Origin: Flavobacteriales bacterium UBA1993
GTDB taxonomy: Bacteria; Bacteroidota; Bacteroidia; Flavobacteriales_G; Salibacteraceae
Direction: 5' to 3'
NCBI GenBank assembly: GCA_002336485.1
Contig: DDCZ01000040.1
Span: 642 to 17,641, forward strand
DNA: 17,000 nucleotides
Shown here piece by piece: positions 1 to 7,915 of this stretch. Each line of letters opens with the position of its first letter. Positions within the stretch are counted from its first letter, which is position 1. The position numbers were made by a program, and so were the translations under genes. The notes beneath the pieces are model-generated. The model made no database searches. It worked only from the letters and a program-made list of their open reading frames with translations, and was not told where the DNA came from.

Positions 1-953
1 GTTCTGTCCGAACCATGTTTACAATGAATCAAAATATTGTAATGTGAATCGTCGATAATTTTCAGGGCCGTAACAATGTCTTCTTCAGACATTTTACGGG
101 TTTTGATTGGGAGGTGATAAAGGGTGATGCTCGTTCCTTCGGCAAACCGTCTGTCCGGGTTTCTTCGACGTAAATTCAGGACGTTTCTAGCTCCAATTAG
201 ATCGAGCTGTTTAAAAGCGGCTTTGCTCGGCTGAGCTGAGCTAGTGATGGTGCCTTGGAGATATCGTTTGTTTTCAATGTCGACTTTTCCAAACCCGTAG
301 GAAACGTGCGGCTTTACGTGAAGAATAATGGGGGATAGGTCTCTCAGGGTTCCATCTGGTCCAAGGGATTTAATGTTTCGAATTTCCAACGTTCCGCCTT
401 GCGAATATGCCTTGAAAATACTTTTTGCCGCGGCTGGCTTAGCGGCTTTCATGCTGTGAATTTGAATTTCTCCACTCCCTGTATCGCCGATAATATCATA
501 TCCATTAATTTGAAATCGCAGATCAAATTCAAAGTTTTCCATTTTGGCAATCACGCCTCCTGCGGCCATCAGCTCTCTCCACGCTATACTGCTCTCGCCA
601 GTCTTACCGCCGAAATATGCCTTCGGATTGGGAACGTTTTTAACCCTGAACTCTTTCTTCCCAAGAGAGGTCGAGTCCTCATCCTGGTGTAATTCAAAGA
701 TCTCAATAACGCACGTACTACCTTTTCCTGGCCACACGAGCCATTTTTTTCCGTTCCATGTTAGAGAATCTGTATTGCTAACACGTATTGTGGTGTTTGC
801 CGCCGCAACTCCAGATGCTGACACGTCGAGCGGATTCGCTAGGCCTCGATAAAAAACATTCATGGCCGCGGGTGAAACGGCAATTGACGATTGAGCCTGG
901 ACGTTGAGCCCGAATCCAAGAATCACACACAGTATCAATAGTTGACGTTGCAT
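1..953 (-). CDS. Exported GldM C-terminal-like domain fused to CX5R protein phosphatase (3' end outside window)
   Basis: This open frame has no stop and runs off the left edge; 317 full codons are visible. ATG at 953 is followed by a signal peptide (about residues 1-20, cleavage likely after VQA). Residues about 24-225 read like the C-terminal domains of GldM, the periplasmic shaft of the type IX secretion/gliding motor: VSPAAMNVFYRGLANPLDVS near 26-45 and FRVKNVPNPKAYFGG near 102-116 are typical. From about residue 234 the frame continues into a dual-specificity/tyrosine phosphatase domain: SAQPS (239-243), VLNLR (258-262), LYHLPI (278-283), and the phosphate-binding loop HCKHGSDRT with nucleophile Cys311 and Arg317. 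I re-translated the junction base by base and it is in frame. The GldM inner-membrane helix and N-terminal domains are absent. The protein should act in the periplasm or be secreted; its substrate is unknown. A helical-repeat gene lies 102 bases upstream on the same strand. Confidence 0.85.
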   Translation of the reverse strand, partial: MQRQLLILCVILGFGLNVQAQSSIAVSPAAMNVFYRGLANPLDVSASGVAAANTTIRVSNTDSLTWNGKKWLVWPGKGSTCVIEIFELHQDEDSTSLGKKEFRVKNVPNPKAYFGGKTGESSIAWRELMAAGGVIAKMENFEFDLRFQINGYDIIGDTGSGEIQIHSMKAAKPAAAKSIFKAYSQGGTLEIRNIKSLGPDGTLRDLSPIILHVKPHVSYGFGKVDIENKRYLQGTITSSAQPSKAAFKQLDLIGARNVLNLRRRNPDRRFAEGTSITLYHLPIKTRKMSEEDIVTALKIIDDSHYNILIHCKHGSDR

Positions 954-1055
954 TGTTTCAAAGTTGAACGTTTATTTCAAATCTTTCATGCGATGAGGGT
1001 TACCTTTTTTTGGGATGCTTAATATGAAACCTTTCGAAGCAAGGTCATGATTCAG

Positions 1056-2561
1056 TTAATTCACCAATTCCATTAACGTCTCATGATATGTTCGTCCAGT
1101 CATTCTGGCCTTGATCCAAGCATAAAATCCAATGGCTTGAATGTCTTCTTGCTCCGTCGGAATCCAATCAAACGAACGCTCTACTTCATCTGCAAAGGCA
1201 GGTGTTGTTGCTGCAATTGGATTCGACACCAATTTCTTGATCAAGCTCAAATACACCTTCACACGTTTATAGAGTGGGTTCTTAAAGAGTGATCCATACT
1301 TGCGCTCAAGCAATCGAATTCTTGATATAGCCAGCTCTTCCTTTTCCATTTCAGCAAATAGTATGACTTCCATGATGTTTTTTTTCATCACCCATTCAGG
1401 CCCCGTATGCTTCTCGCACCAATTATCGGTATGCTCGATGCTCATCAGCGTCTGATTTGCTTTTTGTAGTTGTCCCGCATGGAAGTAATAGACGCCAAGG
1501 TTCACGATCGTATTGAGTTGAACTTCGGGCTTTAGTTTCAGCGTGTTATCGTTAAGGGAACCATGAAGAAGGGTGATTGCGTCTTCCAACTTGTTTTGAA
1601 ACACCATTGTGGCTGCCTTAAGCTGTATCCATCGCGGTTGAAATTGATTGCGAATATTGTGTGAAGCTCCATCCAACTTTGATTCCATGCTATTGAGATA
1701 CTTCAACGCCTGATCGAATCGCTTATTTCTGTACAGCGTATGTGCAGCAATGTATTGGATGTTGAGATCAAGGTCGAGATCCTTGGGTTTGAATCCTCCA
1801 CTTTCCTTAATTTGATCATACTGCTGAATCACAAATGCTTCAAATGCAAAGAAGTCTTTTTTCGCCACGAAAGCGCTGCGTGTGATAACGATAAGGTCGT
1901 GCCATAATCGTGGTCTGGACGCAAAGGCAGTATGTAAGTCGTACTTCCTAAGCGTTTGTTCAACCAGTGCCTCAATGTCAACGTCTGCTGCATGTAATTT
2001 GAGTGTGTTCAATCGAGCTTTCACAATGCGCATGGCAATGACGGCGCGCTCATCCTCATCCGCTAGTTTTTTATTGGCCTGCTGAATTAGGATGTATCCA
2101 TCAAGGTCAAAACCCTCAATTCGCTCCGACTCCTGAATCATCAAATTGTAAATGGCATTCAGCGCTTCGTGTTGCTCTCCGGCTTTGGCCATTGCTTCGG
2201 CCTTCTTTAGGTAGGATAAGGCCAGTATGGGGTTGTCGTGTTCAAATAAGTACCGCGCCAATCCATAGTTCCCCAAAATCCCAGCCTTTTTAGAACCCGT
2301 GATTTTTGTGTTCTTGAGCAAGATGAAATCGATCAAGTGGGCGAGGAGTCGCTTTCGAAGTGCATGATAAGCCTCGGTGTTTGCTGTTTTGTACAAACGA
2401 CGAACAACGATGCTGGGTTTCAGTTCAGTTTGTGTCCTAAGTAGGGTATAGAGTTCAAGGTCTTTGCGTTCTGTTTTTTGCTTCAGACGATTGATAAAGG
2501 AAATGAATTCCTTGGAGTCATCTTCCGAAAGCGTGTGAATTATGTTTCTGAGATTGTCCAT
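1056..2561 (-). CDS. Helical-repeat (TPR-like) hypothetical protein
   Basis: A 501-residue soluble protein with no signal peptide or membrane segment. The N-terminus is rich in charged helices (DDSKEFISFINRLKQK, then KDLELYTLLRTQ), followed by many helix pairs with the spacing and aromatic/Ala pattern of TPR-like repeats (for example ALSYLKKAEAMAKAGEQHEA near 117-136 and NTIVNLGVYYFHAGQLQKAN near 355-374). I recognise the general type from hypothetical proteins of Flavobacteriales, but no function is established. It is probably a cytoplasmic scaffold or regulatory protein. ATG at 2561 is the first in-frame start after an AT-rich divergent intergenic region shared with the DUF2339 gene. The next gene on the strand starts 102 bases downstream, so co-transcription is possible but not shown. 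Confidence 0.75.
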   Translation of the reverse strand: MDNLRNIIHTLSEDDSKEFISFINRLKQKTERKDLELYTLLRTQTELKPSIVVRRLYKTANTEAYHALRKRLLAHLIDFILLKNTKITGSKKAGILGNYGLARYLFEHDNPILALSYLKKAEAMAKAGEQHEALNAIYNLMIQESERIEGFDLDGYILIQQANKKLADEDERAVIAMRIVKARLNTLKLHAADVDIEALVEQTLRKYDLHTAFASRPRLWHDLIVITRSAFVAKKDFFAFEAFVIQQYDQIKESGGFKPKDLDLDLNIQYIAAHTLYRNKRFDQALKYLNSMESKLDGASHNIRNQFQPRWIQLKAATMVFQNKLEDAITLLHGSLNDNTLKLKPEVQLNTIVNLGVYYFHAGQLQKANQTLMSIEHTDNWCEKHTGPEWVMKKNIMEVILFAEMEKEELAISRIRLLERKYGSLFKNPLYKRVKVYLSLIKKLVSNPIAATTPAFADEVERSFDWIPTEQEDIQAIGFYAWIKARMTGRTYHETLMELVN

Positions 2562-2565
2562 TTAT

Positions 2566-2643
2566 AAAAGTCCGTAATGTTTTCATTTAAATATGTAATT
2601 ATTCAGGATACTAGCGAATATATGATAAAATGAAAAGTCCGTA
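2566..2643. repeat. 11-bp direct repeat AAAAGTCCGTA in divergent intergenic region
   Basis: AAAAGTCCGTA occurs exactly at 2566-2576 and again at 2633-2643, 67 bases apart, in the AT-rich spacer between the divergent genes at 2561 (minus) and 2725 (plus). Paired sites in a divergent promoter region could bind a shared regulator. The repeat is short enough that chance or local duplication cannot be excluded. Confidence 0.35.
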
Positions 2644-2658
2644 TTTGTGAAAAATAGG

Positions 2659-2690
2659 TTTGTTGAGCCTGCGTGGTGGCTTTAGGTTTG
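2659..2690 (+). promoter_or_regulatory. Bacteroidota sigma-A-type promoter for the DUF2339-CREST pair
   Basis: TTTG at 2659-2662 is followed after 20 bases by TAGGTTTG at 2683-2690. This matches the Bacteroidota -33 TTTG / -7 TAnnTTTG consensus with normal spacing. Transcription would start near 2697, giving a leader of about 28 bases before the ATG at 2725. A second TAGGTTTG lies at 2655-2662 but has no well-spaced -33 element. Confidence 0.6.
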
Positions 2691-2724
2691 GCCCTTCAAA
2701 ACCAATCCTAAAATCAAACCAATT

Positions 2725-4323
2725 ATGAAAGACATTGCAAAAAAGTATGGGATAACCATTCTCGGTGCTGGATTCATGTTTCTGGCATTCATTTACTTCT
2801 TAAAACTAGCCGTTGATCTGAACTGGATCCCTCCGGTAGGAAGGGCGGCACTTGGCCTCGTAATCGGAGTCACGGGCTTATTTGTTGGATACACCCAGTA
2901 TTTGGCGAAGCGAAAAACGATCGGCGAGATATGCGCCGGACTCGGAACTTCCGTGCTCTATGCCACATTTGCCTATGCAAGTTTCTCACCCGACATTCAG
3001 TGGTCGGCGAATGCCTTGCTCATATCTATGATGGGGTTAAGTTCATTGGTTATTGCCGTAGGCTATCGCATGAATATGCGCATGTTGGTTTTCATCAGTC
3101 TCCTGGGCGGCTTATTGACACCGGTAATCATTAAGGCAAATCCTGAACAAGACTTGCTGCTATTTGCTTATGTGCTCATTCTGAACATCTCTGCGCTGTG
3201 GCTTAGCGCTACAAAAAAGTGGCAAGAATTGAGACTGATGTCCTTTCTGCTTACCATGGCCATCTTCATATCGTATTACTTCTACTTCGAGCCTGAGCAG
3301 TGGGTCAAGCCAATGTTCTACGCCACGTCATTTTTCATGGTCTACATCATCGGGTTATTGTCTGCATCTTGGCACGAATCAAAGCGATTTGAAGGATTGA
3401 ATCTTTATCTCGGATTGCTGAATGCAATCAACTACGTGTTTTGGTCAATTTATATCCTGGACTCATTTTCATTGCCGTATGCGCTTCCTACCATGCTTGT
3501 TGGGCTCATTTTTATTGCTGCAGGCTTTGTTATGTATCGCCTGAACGGAAAGTCGATGCTGCCGGTTGGAGCCTACGCCGTTTTAGGCATCATCGTTATT
3601 GCCATTTCAGCAGGCGATATGGGGATTATGTTTCAAACAAATGGAATGAATTTCGTGATGTCTGCGGGTGTTTGGCTATTGCTTGGAACTTTGGTATACG
3701 CCACAGGATACCTGGTGAAATCACAAAACATTCGCTATGCTGCCATGGCTGTTTGGTCACTCGTGGTCGTGTATTGGTATTCGGTTGCATGGGATGTGCA
3801 ATGGGTGGAGTGGTTCGGTGTTAAGTACATTCCGTTCATCAACCCCGGGGCACTCATTTGGATCGCAATTGCATTGGTTGGATTCACCTATTCAAAACTA
3901 ATCGTGAAACAAAGCGACATCGGCTCGGAAGAGCTTAACCGGCACCTAAGTACCGCAATAGCCATTTTGAGTCATATTGTACTTGGAGGATTGTTCACGG
4001 TTCAAATTGACAATCTCTGGGAGGCCTATCGCATTGGTCGAGACAATCTTGGATTGGTGATGTCAATCTCGTGGTTTGTGTACGCGTTCACTCTTTTCAT
4101 CTGGGGAGCTTACAGCTCAAACGTCATATTCAGGTGGATGGGATATATCGTTATCGGACTGTCTACATTAAAAGTCTTATTCATCGACTTGAGTGGCGAT
4201 GCAAGCATGTACAAGGTCGTTGCCCTTCTTGTTGTTGGAGGTATAACAATGGCCATTGGTTATGTGAACAAGATCTGGGTAGATAAAGGTGAAATGAAGA
4301 ACGAAGAAAAACTGGCGGCATGA
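2725..4323 (+). CDS. DUF2339 multi-pass membrane protein
   Basis: A 532-residue, very hydrophobic protein with about 14-16 membrane segments. The N-terminal part matches the DUF2339 pattern: GITILGAGFMFLAFIYFLKLAVDLNWIPPVGR at residues 9-40 (one hydrophobic helix then the 'D-x-x-W-I-P-P-x-x-R' turn), GRAALGLVIG, then the G-x-x-L-Y-A-T-F-A-Y segment near 74-83. The long soluble, often coiled-coil, N-terminus that many family members carry is missing; the protein starts directly with the first helix, so this is a short version. Function of the family is unknown. ATG at 2725 is placed 35 bases after a good promoter. The stop overlaps the start of the CREST hydrolase gene by 4 bases (ATGA), which points to translational coupling. 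Confidence 0.85.
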   Translation: MKDIAKKYGITILGAGFMFLAFIYFLKLAVDLNWIPPVGRAALGLVIGVTGLFVGYTQYLAKRKTIGEICAGLGTSVLYATFAYASFSPDIQWSANALLISMMGLSSLVIAVGYRMNMRMLVFISLLGGLLTPVIIKANPEQDLLLFAYVLILNISALWLSATKKWQELRLMSFLLTMAIFISYYFYFEPEQWVKPMFYATSFFMVYIIGLLSASWHESKRFEGLNLYLGLLNAINYVFWSIYILDSFSLPYALPTMLVGLIFIAAGFVMYRLNGKSMLPVGAYAVLGIIVIAISAGDMGIMFQTNGMNFVMSAGVWLLLGTLVYATGYLVKSQNIRYAAMAVWSLVVVYWYSVAWDVQWVEWFGVKYIPFINPGALIWIAIALVGFTYSKLIVKQSDIGSEELNRHLSTAIAILSHIVLGGLFTVQIDNLWEAYRIGRDNLGLVMSISWFVYAFTLFIWGAYSSNVIFRWMGYIVIGLSTLKVLFIDLSGDASMYKVVALLVVGGITMAIGYVNKIWVDKGEMKNEEKLAA

Positions 4324-5093
4324 CTAAAGGATTTCTTTTAGGTTGGTTGGTTGGAACGGCGCTGGTGGCAGTGCTGTTCCTTTTCTTTCATGGGCCAATT
4401 ATTCAGTCCGATGTTTACCACAATTTCGCATTAGACCACAACATTTATGGCATTGACAATGCGGCCAATGTATTAACCAACGTAGGCTTTTTGATTGTTG
4501 GCTTCATTGGGCTTTTGAAATTCACCCAAATAAAATCGAGCGACGAGAGAAGTGCACCCATAATGCTGTTTGTATTATTTGCTGGGATTTTCTTGACGGG
4601 GATGGGGTCAGCCCATTATCACCTGTATCCTTCAAATCAAACATTGTTTTGGGATCGACTACCAATGACGCTGGTCTTTGTTTCCTTGTTTTCATTGGTC
4701 GGGTGGCGATACGTGAGTCGAAATGTGTTTTCAATGGTATTTCCAATAAGTGTTCTACTCGGAATTTTTAGTGTGCTACTCTGGCAATATGGTGGCGAGG
4801 GATTCGGCGGTGGAGACTTGCGCTACTATGTTTATGTGCAATACTTCCCCTTAATCGCCATCCCAATCATTTTGATATTTCAGCCTTGGAGAGAAGGAAA
4901 GCTCCTGTGGATTGCCTTTGGCTTTTATGTCTTGGCGAAGTCGTTTGAAATGGGTGATGTGTGGATAGCCGCGATCACCAATATTGCTGGTCATCCGATA
5001 AAGCATATATGCGCAAGTCTAGCGACGGTTTTCATATATCGGTGGACGAGTCGTGTATTTGGGGCGACGGAGGCAGGAGGAAGAGCGTTTTAA
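4320..5093 (+). CDS. CREST-superfamily membrane hydrolase (alkaline ceramidase-like)
   Basis: A 257-residue protein with about seven or eight membrane helices. It carries the five polar residues expected of the CREST zinc-dependent amidase/ceramidase superfamily in order: Ser97 and His101 in SAHYH, Asp112 in WDRLP, and His225 and His229 in GHPIKH. The N-terminal DNAANVLTNVGFLIVG segment is typical of bacterial members. Known CREST enzymes hydrolyse amide bonds in membrane lipids or act as receptors; a ceramide- or sphingolipid-like substrate is plausible because many Bacteroidota make sphingolipids, but the substrate is inferred. Its ATG overlaps the stop of the DUF2339 gene, so the two are almost certainly made together, and the DUF2339 protein may be a partner. 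Confidence 0.82.
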   Translation: MTKGFLLGWLVGTALVAVLFLFFHGPIIQSDVYHNFALDHNIYGIDNAANVLTNVGFLIVGFIGLLKFTQIKSSDERSAPIMLFVLFAGIFLTGMGSAHYHLYPSNQTLFWDRLPMTLVFVSLFSLVGWRYVSRNVFSMVFPISVLLGIFSVLLWQYGGEGFGGGDLRYYVYVQYFPLIAIPIILIFQPWREGKLLWIAFGFYVLAKSFEMGDVWIAAITNIAGHPIKHICASLATVFIYRWTSRVFGATEAGGRAF

Positions 5094-5179
5094 AATTAAT
5101 CCCCCTGAGGATCAAGTACTTTTTAAATTACATCAATCAATAAGCAAACGTTAGGCAACGTGCTACGTCTTTACGGAAT

Positions 5180-5551
5180 ATGTCTAAAACCCTCGTCGTT
5201 CTTGGATTGATCGTAGGCCTTATTTCAAGCTGCTCAGAGCGCGCGTGCACTGAAATTGGATGCGTGAATGGGCTCGTCCTAAACTTTGATCTCGAAGAAG
5301 GCACTCTGGCTGAAGTTACTCTAGCCAATAATTCGAACGAAGAAATGCTGGAATGTGGTGGAATACAGTCGGATTGTGGCGCCACAATGATCTTTGATTC
5401 CTTTTTTCCATCTAGTATGCACGTTATTTTGACCAAAGACTCCATGGTGGTCAGTGATTATACCCAAGCCATCGAATTCTCTGATAGCCAACCAAACGGC
5501 CCAGGCTGCGAACCAACGTGCACGCAAGCCAGTGTGACGATTAGCGATTAG
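5180..5551 (+). CDS. Small cysteine-rich lipoprotein
   Basis: 123 residues. The signal peptide ends in LISSC, with the lipidated cysteine at Cys18. Six further cysteines (23, 28, 59, 66, 110, 114) could form three disulfides in a compact extracytoplasmic domain. The start CTEIGC and the end NGPGCEPTCTQASVTI resemble, from memory, a small lipoprotein family found across Bacteroidota and Myxococcota, usually without a named function. ATG at 5180 gives a correct signal peptide. It lies 86 bases after the CREST gene; no clear TAnnTTTG promoter was seen there, so read-through is possible. It converges on the minus-strand lipoprotein gene with only 18 bases between the two stops. Confidence 0.75.
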   Translation: MSKTLVVLGLIVGLISSCSERACTEIGCVNGLVLNFDLEEGTLAEVTLANNSNEEMLECGGIQSDCGATMIFDSFFPSSMHVILTKDSMVVSDYTQAIEFSDSQPNGPGCEPTCTQASVTISD

Positions 5552-5569
5552 GGAAATTGTTACCGCTTA

Positions 5570-6166
5570 TTAAGGCATCCTCTTTTCAAATTCTACATAG
5601 AGCAGATTCACTTTCATCTCGATTTTACTGAGTTCAGTGAAAACAGCAATTAGGGGCGTATAGCCAAAGGATTGCTCCCACGGTAAAAGTTCGCCCTCGT
5701 TGACCTCAATCATCTTCGTTGAAATTTCAAGTTCGCCCAATCCAGTGGTATCGCCATTCAGCGTTTTACGAATCTCATGTTGATATATATCGATTAGCTT
5801 CTTTAGTTGTGCTGCATGCCCTTCATCAACCATATACTCTGTAGGTACATAGTAATTCAAATATTGGTCCGTATCATAGATGGAGGTGGCATTTGAATCC
5901 GCCCGGTGCAGCATTTCACTTTTTGCAAGCTTAATGTGGCGAATGATATCCGATCTTCTATGGTAATGTGCGCTGGAATTGTCTGGAGATATGGTGTTTA
6001 GAATAGAATCATTCTTTGCAGTAAATGCACGGTTCAGATCTGCAAAGGGCAGCTCGCCGAGTTCACTGCAGCTGGCAACAGCAAAAAGGCAACAGCTTAA
6101 AAACAGGAAGGTAATGCGGTTAGTGATCAAAGCCAATGATATTGGTGCGAAGAAAGTGGATTTCAA
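5570..6166 (-). CDS. Lipoprotein with stand-alone GldM N-terminal-like domain
   Basis: Up to 198 residues, with lipobox AVASC (Cys33). No in-frame ATG precedes the signal peptide. TTG at 6166 overlaps the upstream stop as TTGA and fits coupling; later TTG codons at residues 11 or 13 would give a more usual signal peptide. The mature part follows the order of the GldM first domain: AFTAKNDSILNTI (near 48-60), IRHIKLAKSEML (near 75-86), GHAAQLKKLIDIYQHEIRK (near 116-134), and the C-terminal block PWEQSFGYTPLIAVFTELSK (near 162-181) running into IEMKVNLLYVEFEK. GldM proper begins with a membrane helix and continues for three more domains; here a lipid anchor replaces the helix and the later domains are absent. 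The GldM resemblance is my reading of motif order, not a search result. It is the last gene of a three-gene overlapping set. Confidence 0.65.
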   Translation of the reverse strand: MKSTFFAPISLALITNRITFLFLSCCLFAVASCSELGELPFADLNRAFTAKNDSILNTISPDNSSAHYHRRSDIIRHIKLAKSEMLHRADSNATSIYDTDQYLNYYVPTEYMVDEGHAAQLKKLIDIYQHEIRKTLNGDTTGLGELEISTKMIEVNEGELLPWEQSFGYTPLIAVFTELSKIEMKVNLLYVEFEKRMP

Positions 6167-6630
6167 TCAAAAAAGTGAAACCGCTTTTCGGGATACTGCT
6201 CTTCATGAAAATTTGTGGCATCCGCATCGGTGTAATTCCAATGTACCCTCCAATCCATAATAAAGAGATCCATCGATACGAAGGCGAAAGCCAATATGAA
6301 GGTTATTGTGCCTAAGCTAAGCATAATGCGCCTTGCCCACTTATTTTGAATGCGACTGAGAAACAAAAGGACACTGTAAATCAGGAGTCCCCAAATCAAA
6401 ACATCCGAAAATAAGCCCTTGAGGTAGAGTTCTCCGGTGAAGCTGTTTACCCAAGTCGTATCCGTACTCATAATGAATGGACTACCAAAGTATTCGGGCC
6501 CCATGTCAGATTTATAATTGGGTATGTATTCGATGCTAATGGCATTTGAAAGCACCATGGCCAAGCCCACAACAATGGAGAATATGACTTGCCATGTAAG
6601 TGCCCATTGCGGTTTTGAAACCCTAGTCAT
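6163..6630 (-). CDS. Three-helix membrane protein, function unknown
   Basis: 155 residues with three predicted membrane helices (about 13-33, 74-94 and 102-127), a roughly 40-residue loop between helices 1 and 2, and a polar, aromatic tail ending in EKRFHFFD. I do not recognise a family. The ATG at 6630 overlaps the end of the upstream gene by 8 bases, and its TGA overlaps the TTG start of the GldM-N-like lipoprotein gene. The three proteins are therefore likely made together and may form one envelope complex. Confidence 0.65.
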   Translation of the reverse strand: MTRVSKPQWALTWQVIFSIVVGLAMVLSNAISIEYIPNYKSDMGPEYFGSPFIMSTDTTWVNSFTGELYLKGLFSDVLIWGLLIYSVLLFLSRIQNKWARRIMLSLGTITFILAFAFVSMDLFIMDWRVHWNYTDADATNFHEEQYPEKRFHFFD

Positions 6631-7423
6631 AATAGGCCTCTATCTTTTGGTCTCGCTCTTTTTCCAAGTTTAATGCACCCTGATCTAGTTTTGGAATCGA
6701 TCGTGTTATTACAAACTCCCATAGGTTCTCAATACGTTCATCGTATGGGTGGCGAATGGAGCAGAGAAAATACAAATCCGTTGGATGGTAATAAACAAGG
6801 ATGTGGCCACCATTTTCTTGACTCCAATTGCTAGCATCATCGAGAATCACTCCGTCGTTTTGCCCAATATATCTTGCTATAGCGACGCTGTCGAAGGTGT
6901 CGCCTAAGTTAATTGTGAATGCCCTATCACCTATTTTCTGATAACAACCATCAAAGTCTCCCTTTTGCCAAGGAAAGTAGGGGTTAACTAGAATTGAATC
7001 TGCCCATGGCCACTTCGGCGATTTACTGTCGGTCACATCATCAATATAATCTTCGGTGGAGTCGGCTGAGTCTACTAGGATTGGTATCATTTCCTCTTCA
7101 TTGAGCAATTCTATCGTATCCTCTTGAATGAACATTAGTCCATCATTCGGGTCATACTTTCCATCATACGGATTGCAATCAATATTCACCCCGTAGACTA
7201 TGGTTGTATCTCCCATTTCTTTGGCGAACATAAACATACCACAAGGTGCCCCAGATAATCTATATCCATTGCTGACAATAGACTCCAATGTGAGGTTTGA
7301 ATTCAGCTCAAAAGGGTGCCAAGGTGGGCTTCGATCTACCTCAGGCTCGCGCAATAGGTAACCTACAAACCAAACACTAACCATAAGTAGCAACGTAGTG
7401 AGCGCTGCGATGGATTTCCACAT
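6623..7423 (-). CDS. Single-pass membrane or exported hypothetical protein
   Basis: 266 residues with one N-terminal hydrophobic segment (about 4-25, no lipobox), followed by an acidic extracytoplasmic domain rich in Asp, Tyr and Trp, with cysteines at CGMF and DCNPYDGKYD that could pair. No known fold was recognised. ATG at 7423 is the first start after a 92-base spacer below the GIY-YIG gene. It is the first gene of an overlapping set with the three-helix protein (8-base overlap) and the GldM-N-like lipoprotein. All three are envelope proteins, so a shared envelope role is likely but unproven. Confidence 0.65.
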   Translation of the reverse strand: MWKSIAALTTLLLMVSVWFVGYLLREPEVDRSPPWHPFELNSNLTLESIVSNGYRLSGAPCGMFMFAKEMGDTTIVYGVNIDCNPYDGKYDPNDGLMFIQEDTIELLNEEEMIPILVDSADSTEDYIDDVTDSKSPKWPWADSILVNPYFPWQKGDFDGCYQKIGDRAFTINLGDTFDSVAIARYIGQNDGVILDDASNWSQENGGHILVYYHPTDLYFLCSIRHPYDERIENLWEFVITRSIPKLDQGALNLEKERDQKIEAYYD

Positions 7424-7515
7424 TGGGCTAAGCTAGTTCAATTTCATATTTGGACATCCCCAAATTGAGAATGTGGTCCTTCAGAAAGAAGTTCAGTACC
7501 TAATTGATGAGCAAG

Positions 7516-7866
7516 TCAATTGAACCAGACGGCGTAACGTGCTCTTCTCAATTCCAGTGCCAATCCTTTTTCCAGCTCCAAGGCTTCGTCTCTAGTCATT
7601 ACCGGATCTATGTGATTGAATAAGCTCGAGCGGAGGTAGGTTCCATATTTCTCGACAATGTTTGATGAAAGCTTGTGCCCTTTTTTGTTTCGATACCCTG
7701 TCTTGTGCTGTTGAAATCGCTCTTGTGGCGTTTTAGTCGTCATGCCTACGTATAAACACTCCGACACGCCGTTGTATTGGGGATTTGCGTTTCGAAACTT
7801 GGCGCTTTCCGTGAAAACCTTCTTCGAAAGTTCAATTACATATACGCGGTACATCTGGCGTGGCAT
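7516..7866 (-). CDS. GIY-YIG nuclease family protein
   Basis: 116 residues from ATG at 7866 (a second ATG at 7854 is also possible; a longer frame begins with GTG at 7947 but its first 27 residues look non-conserved and overlap the preceding gene). The family core is seen as VYVIEL (8-13) for the GIY strand and CLYVGMT (37-43) for the YIG strand, then the helix TPQERFQQHK with Arg50, and ALELEKGLALELR near the C-terminus, which should supply the catalytic Glu. The VYV/YVG form and the end RRARYAVWFN resemble small stand-alone GIY-YIG proteins of unknown biological role in many bacteria. It lies 49 bases downstream of the frameshifted membrane-protein gene. Confidence 0.75.
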   Translation of the reverse strand: MPRQMYRVYVIELSKKVFTESAKFRNANPQYNGVSECLYVGMTTKTPQERFQQHKTGYRNKKGHKLSSNIVEKYGTYLRSSLFNHIDPVMTRDEALELEKGLALELRRARYAVWFN

Positions 7867-7915
7867 TGCTCTGCAGGTTGGTGATGGTGAATTAATAGAA
7901 CGCTTCGAACGATCG

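Noticed and set aside
399..852. Two plus-strand open frames of about 100 codons
   Set aside because: They lie opposite the GldM-phosphatase gene, which has recognisable domains in its whole length; these frames have no familiar motif.
3441..3824. 127-codon plus-strand frame inside the DUF2339 gene
   Set aside because: It overlaps well-formed membrane helices of the real frame and has the Cys/His/Arg-rich make-up of an out-of-frame reading.
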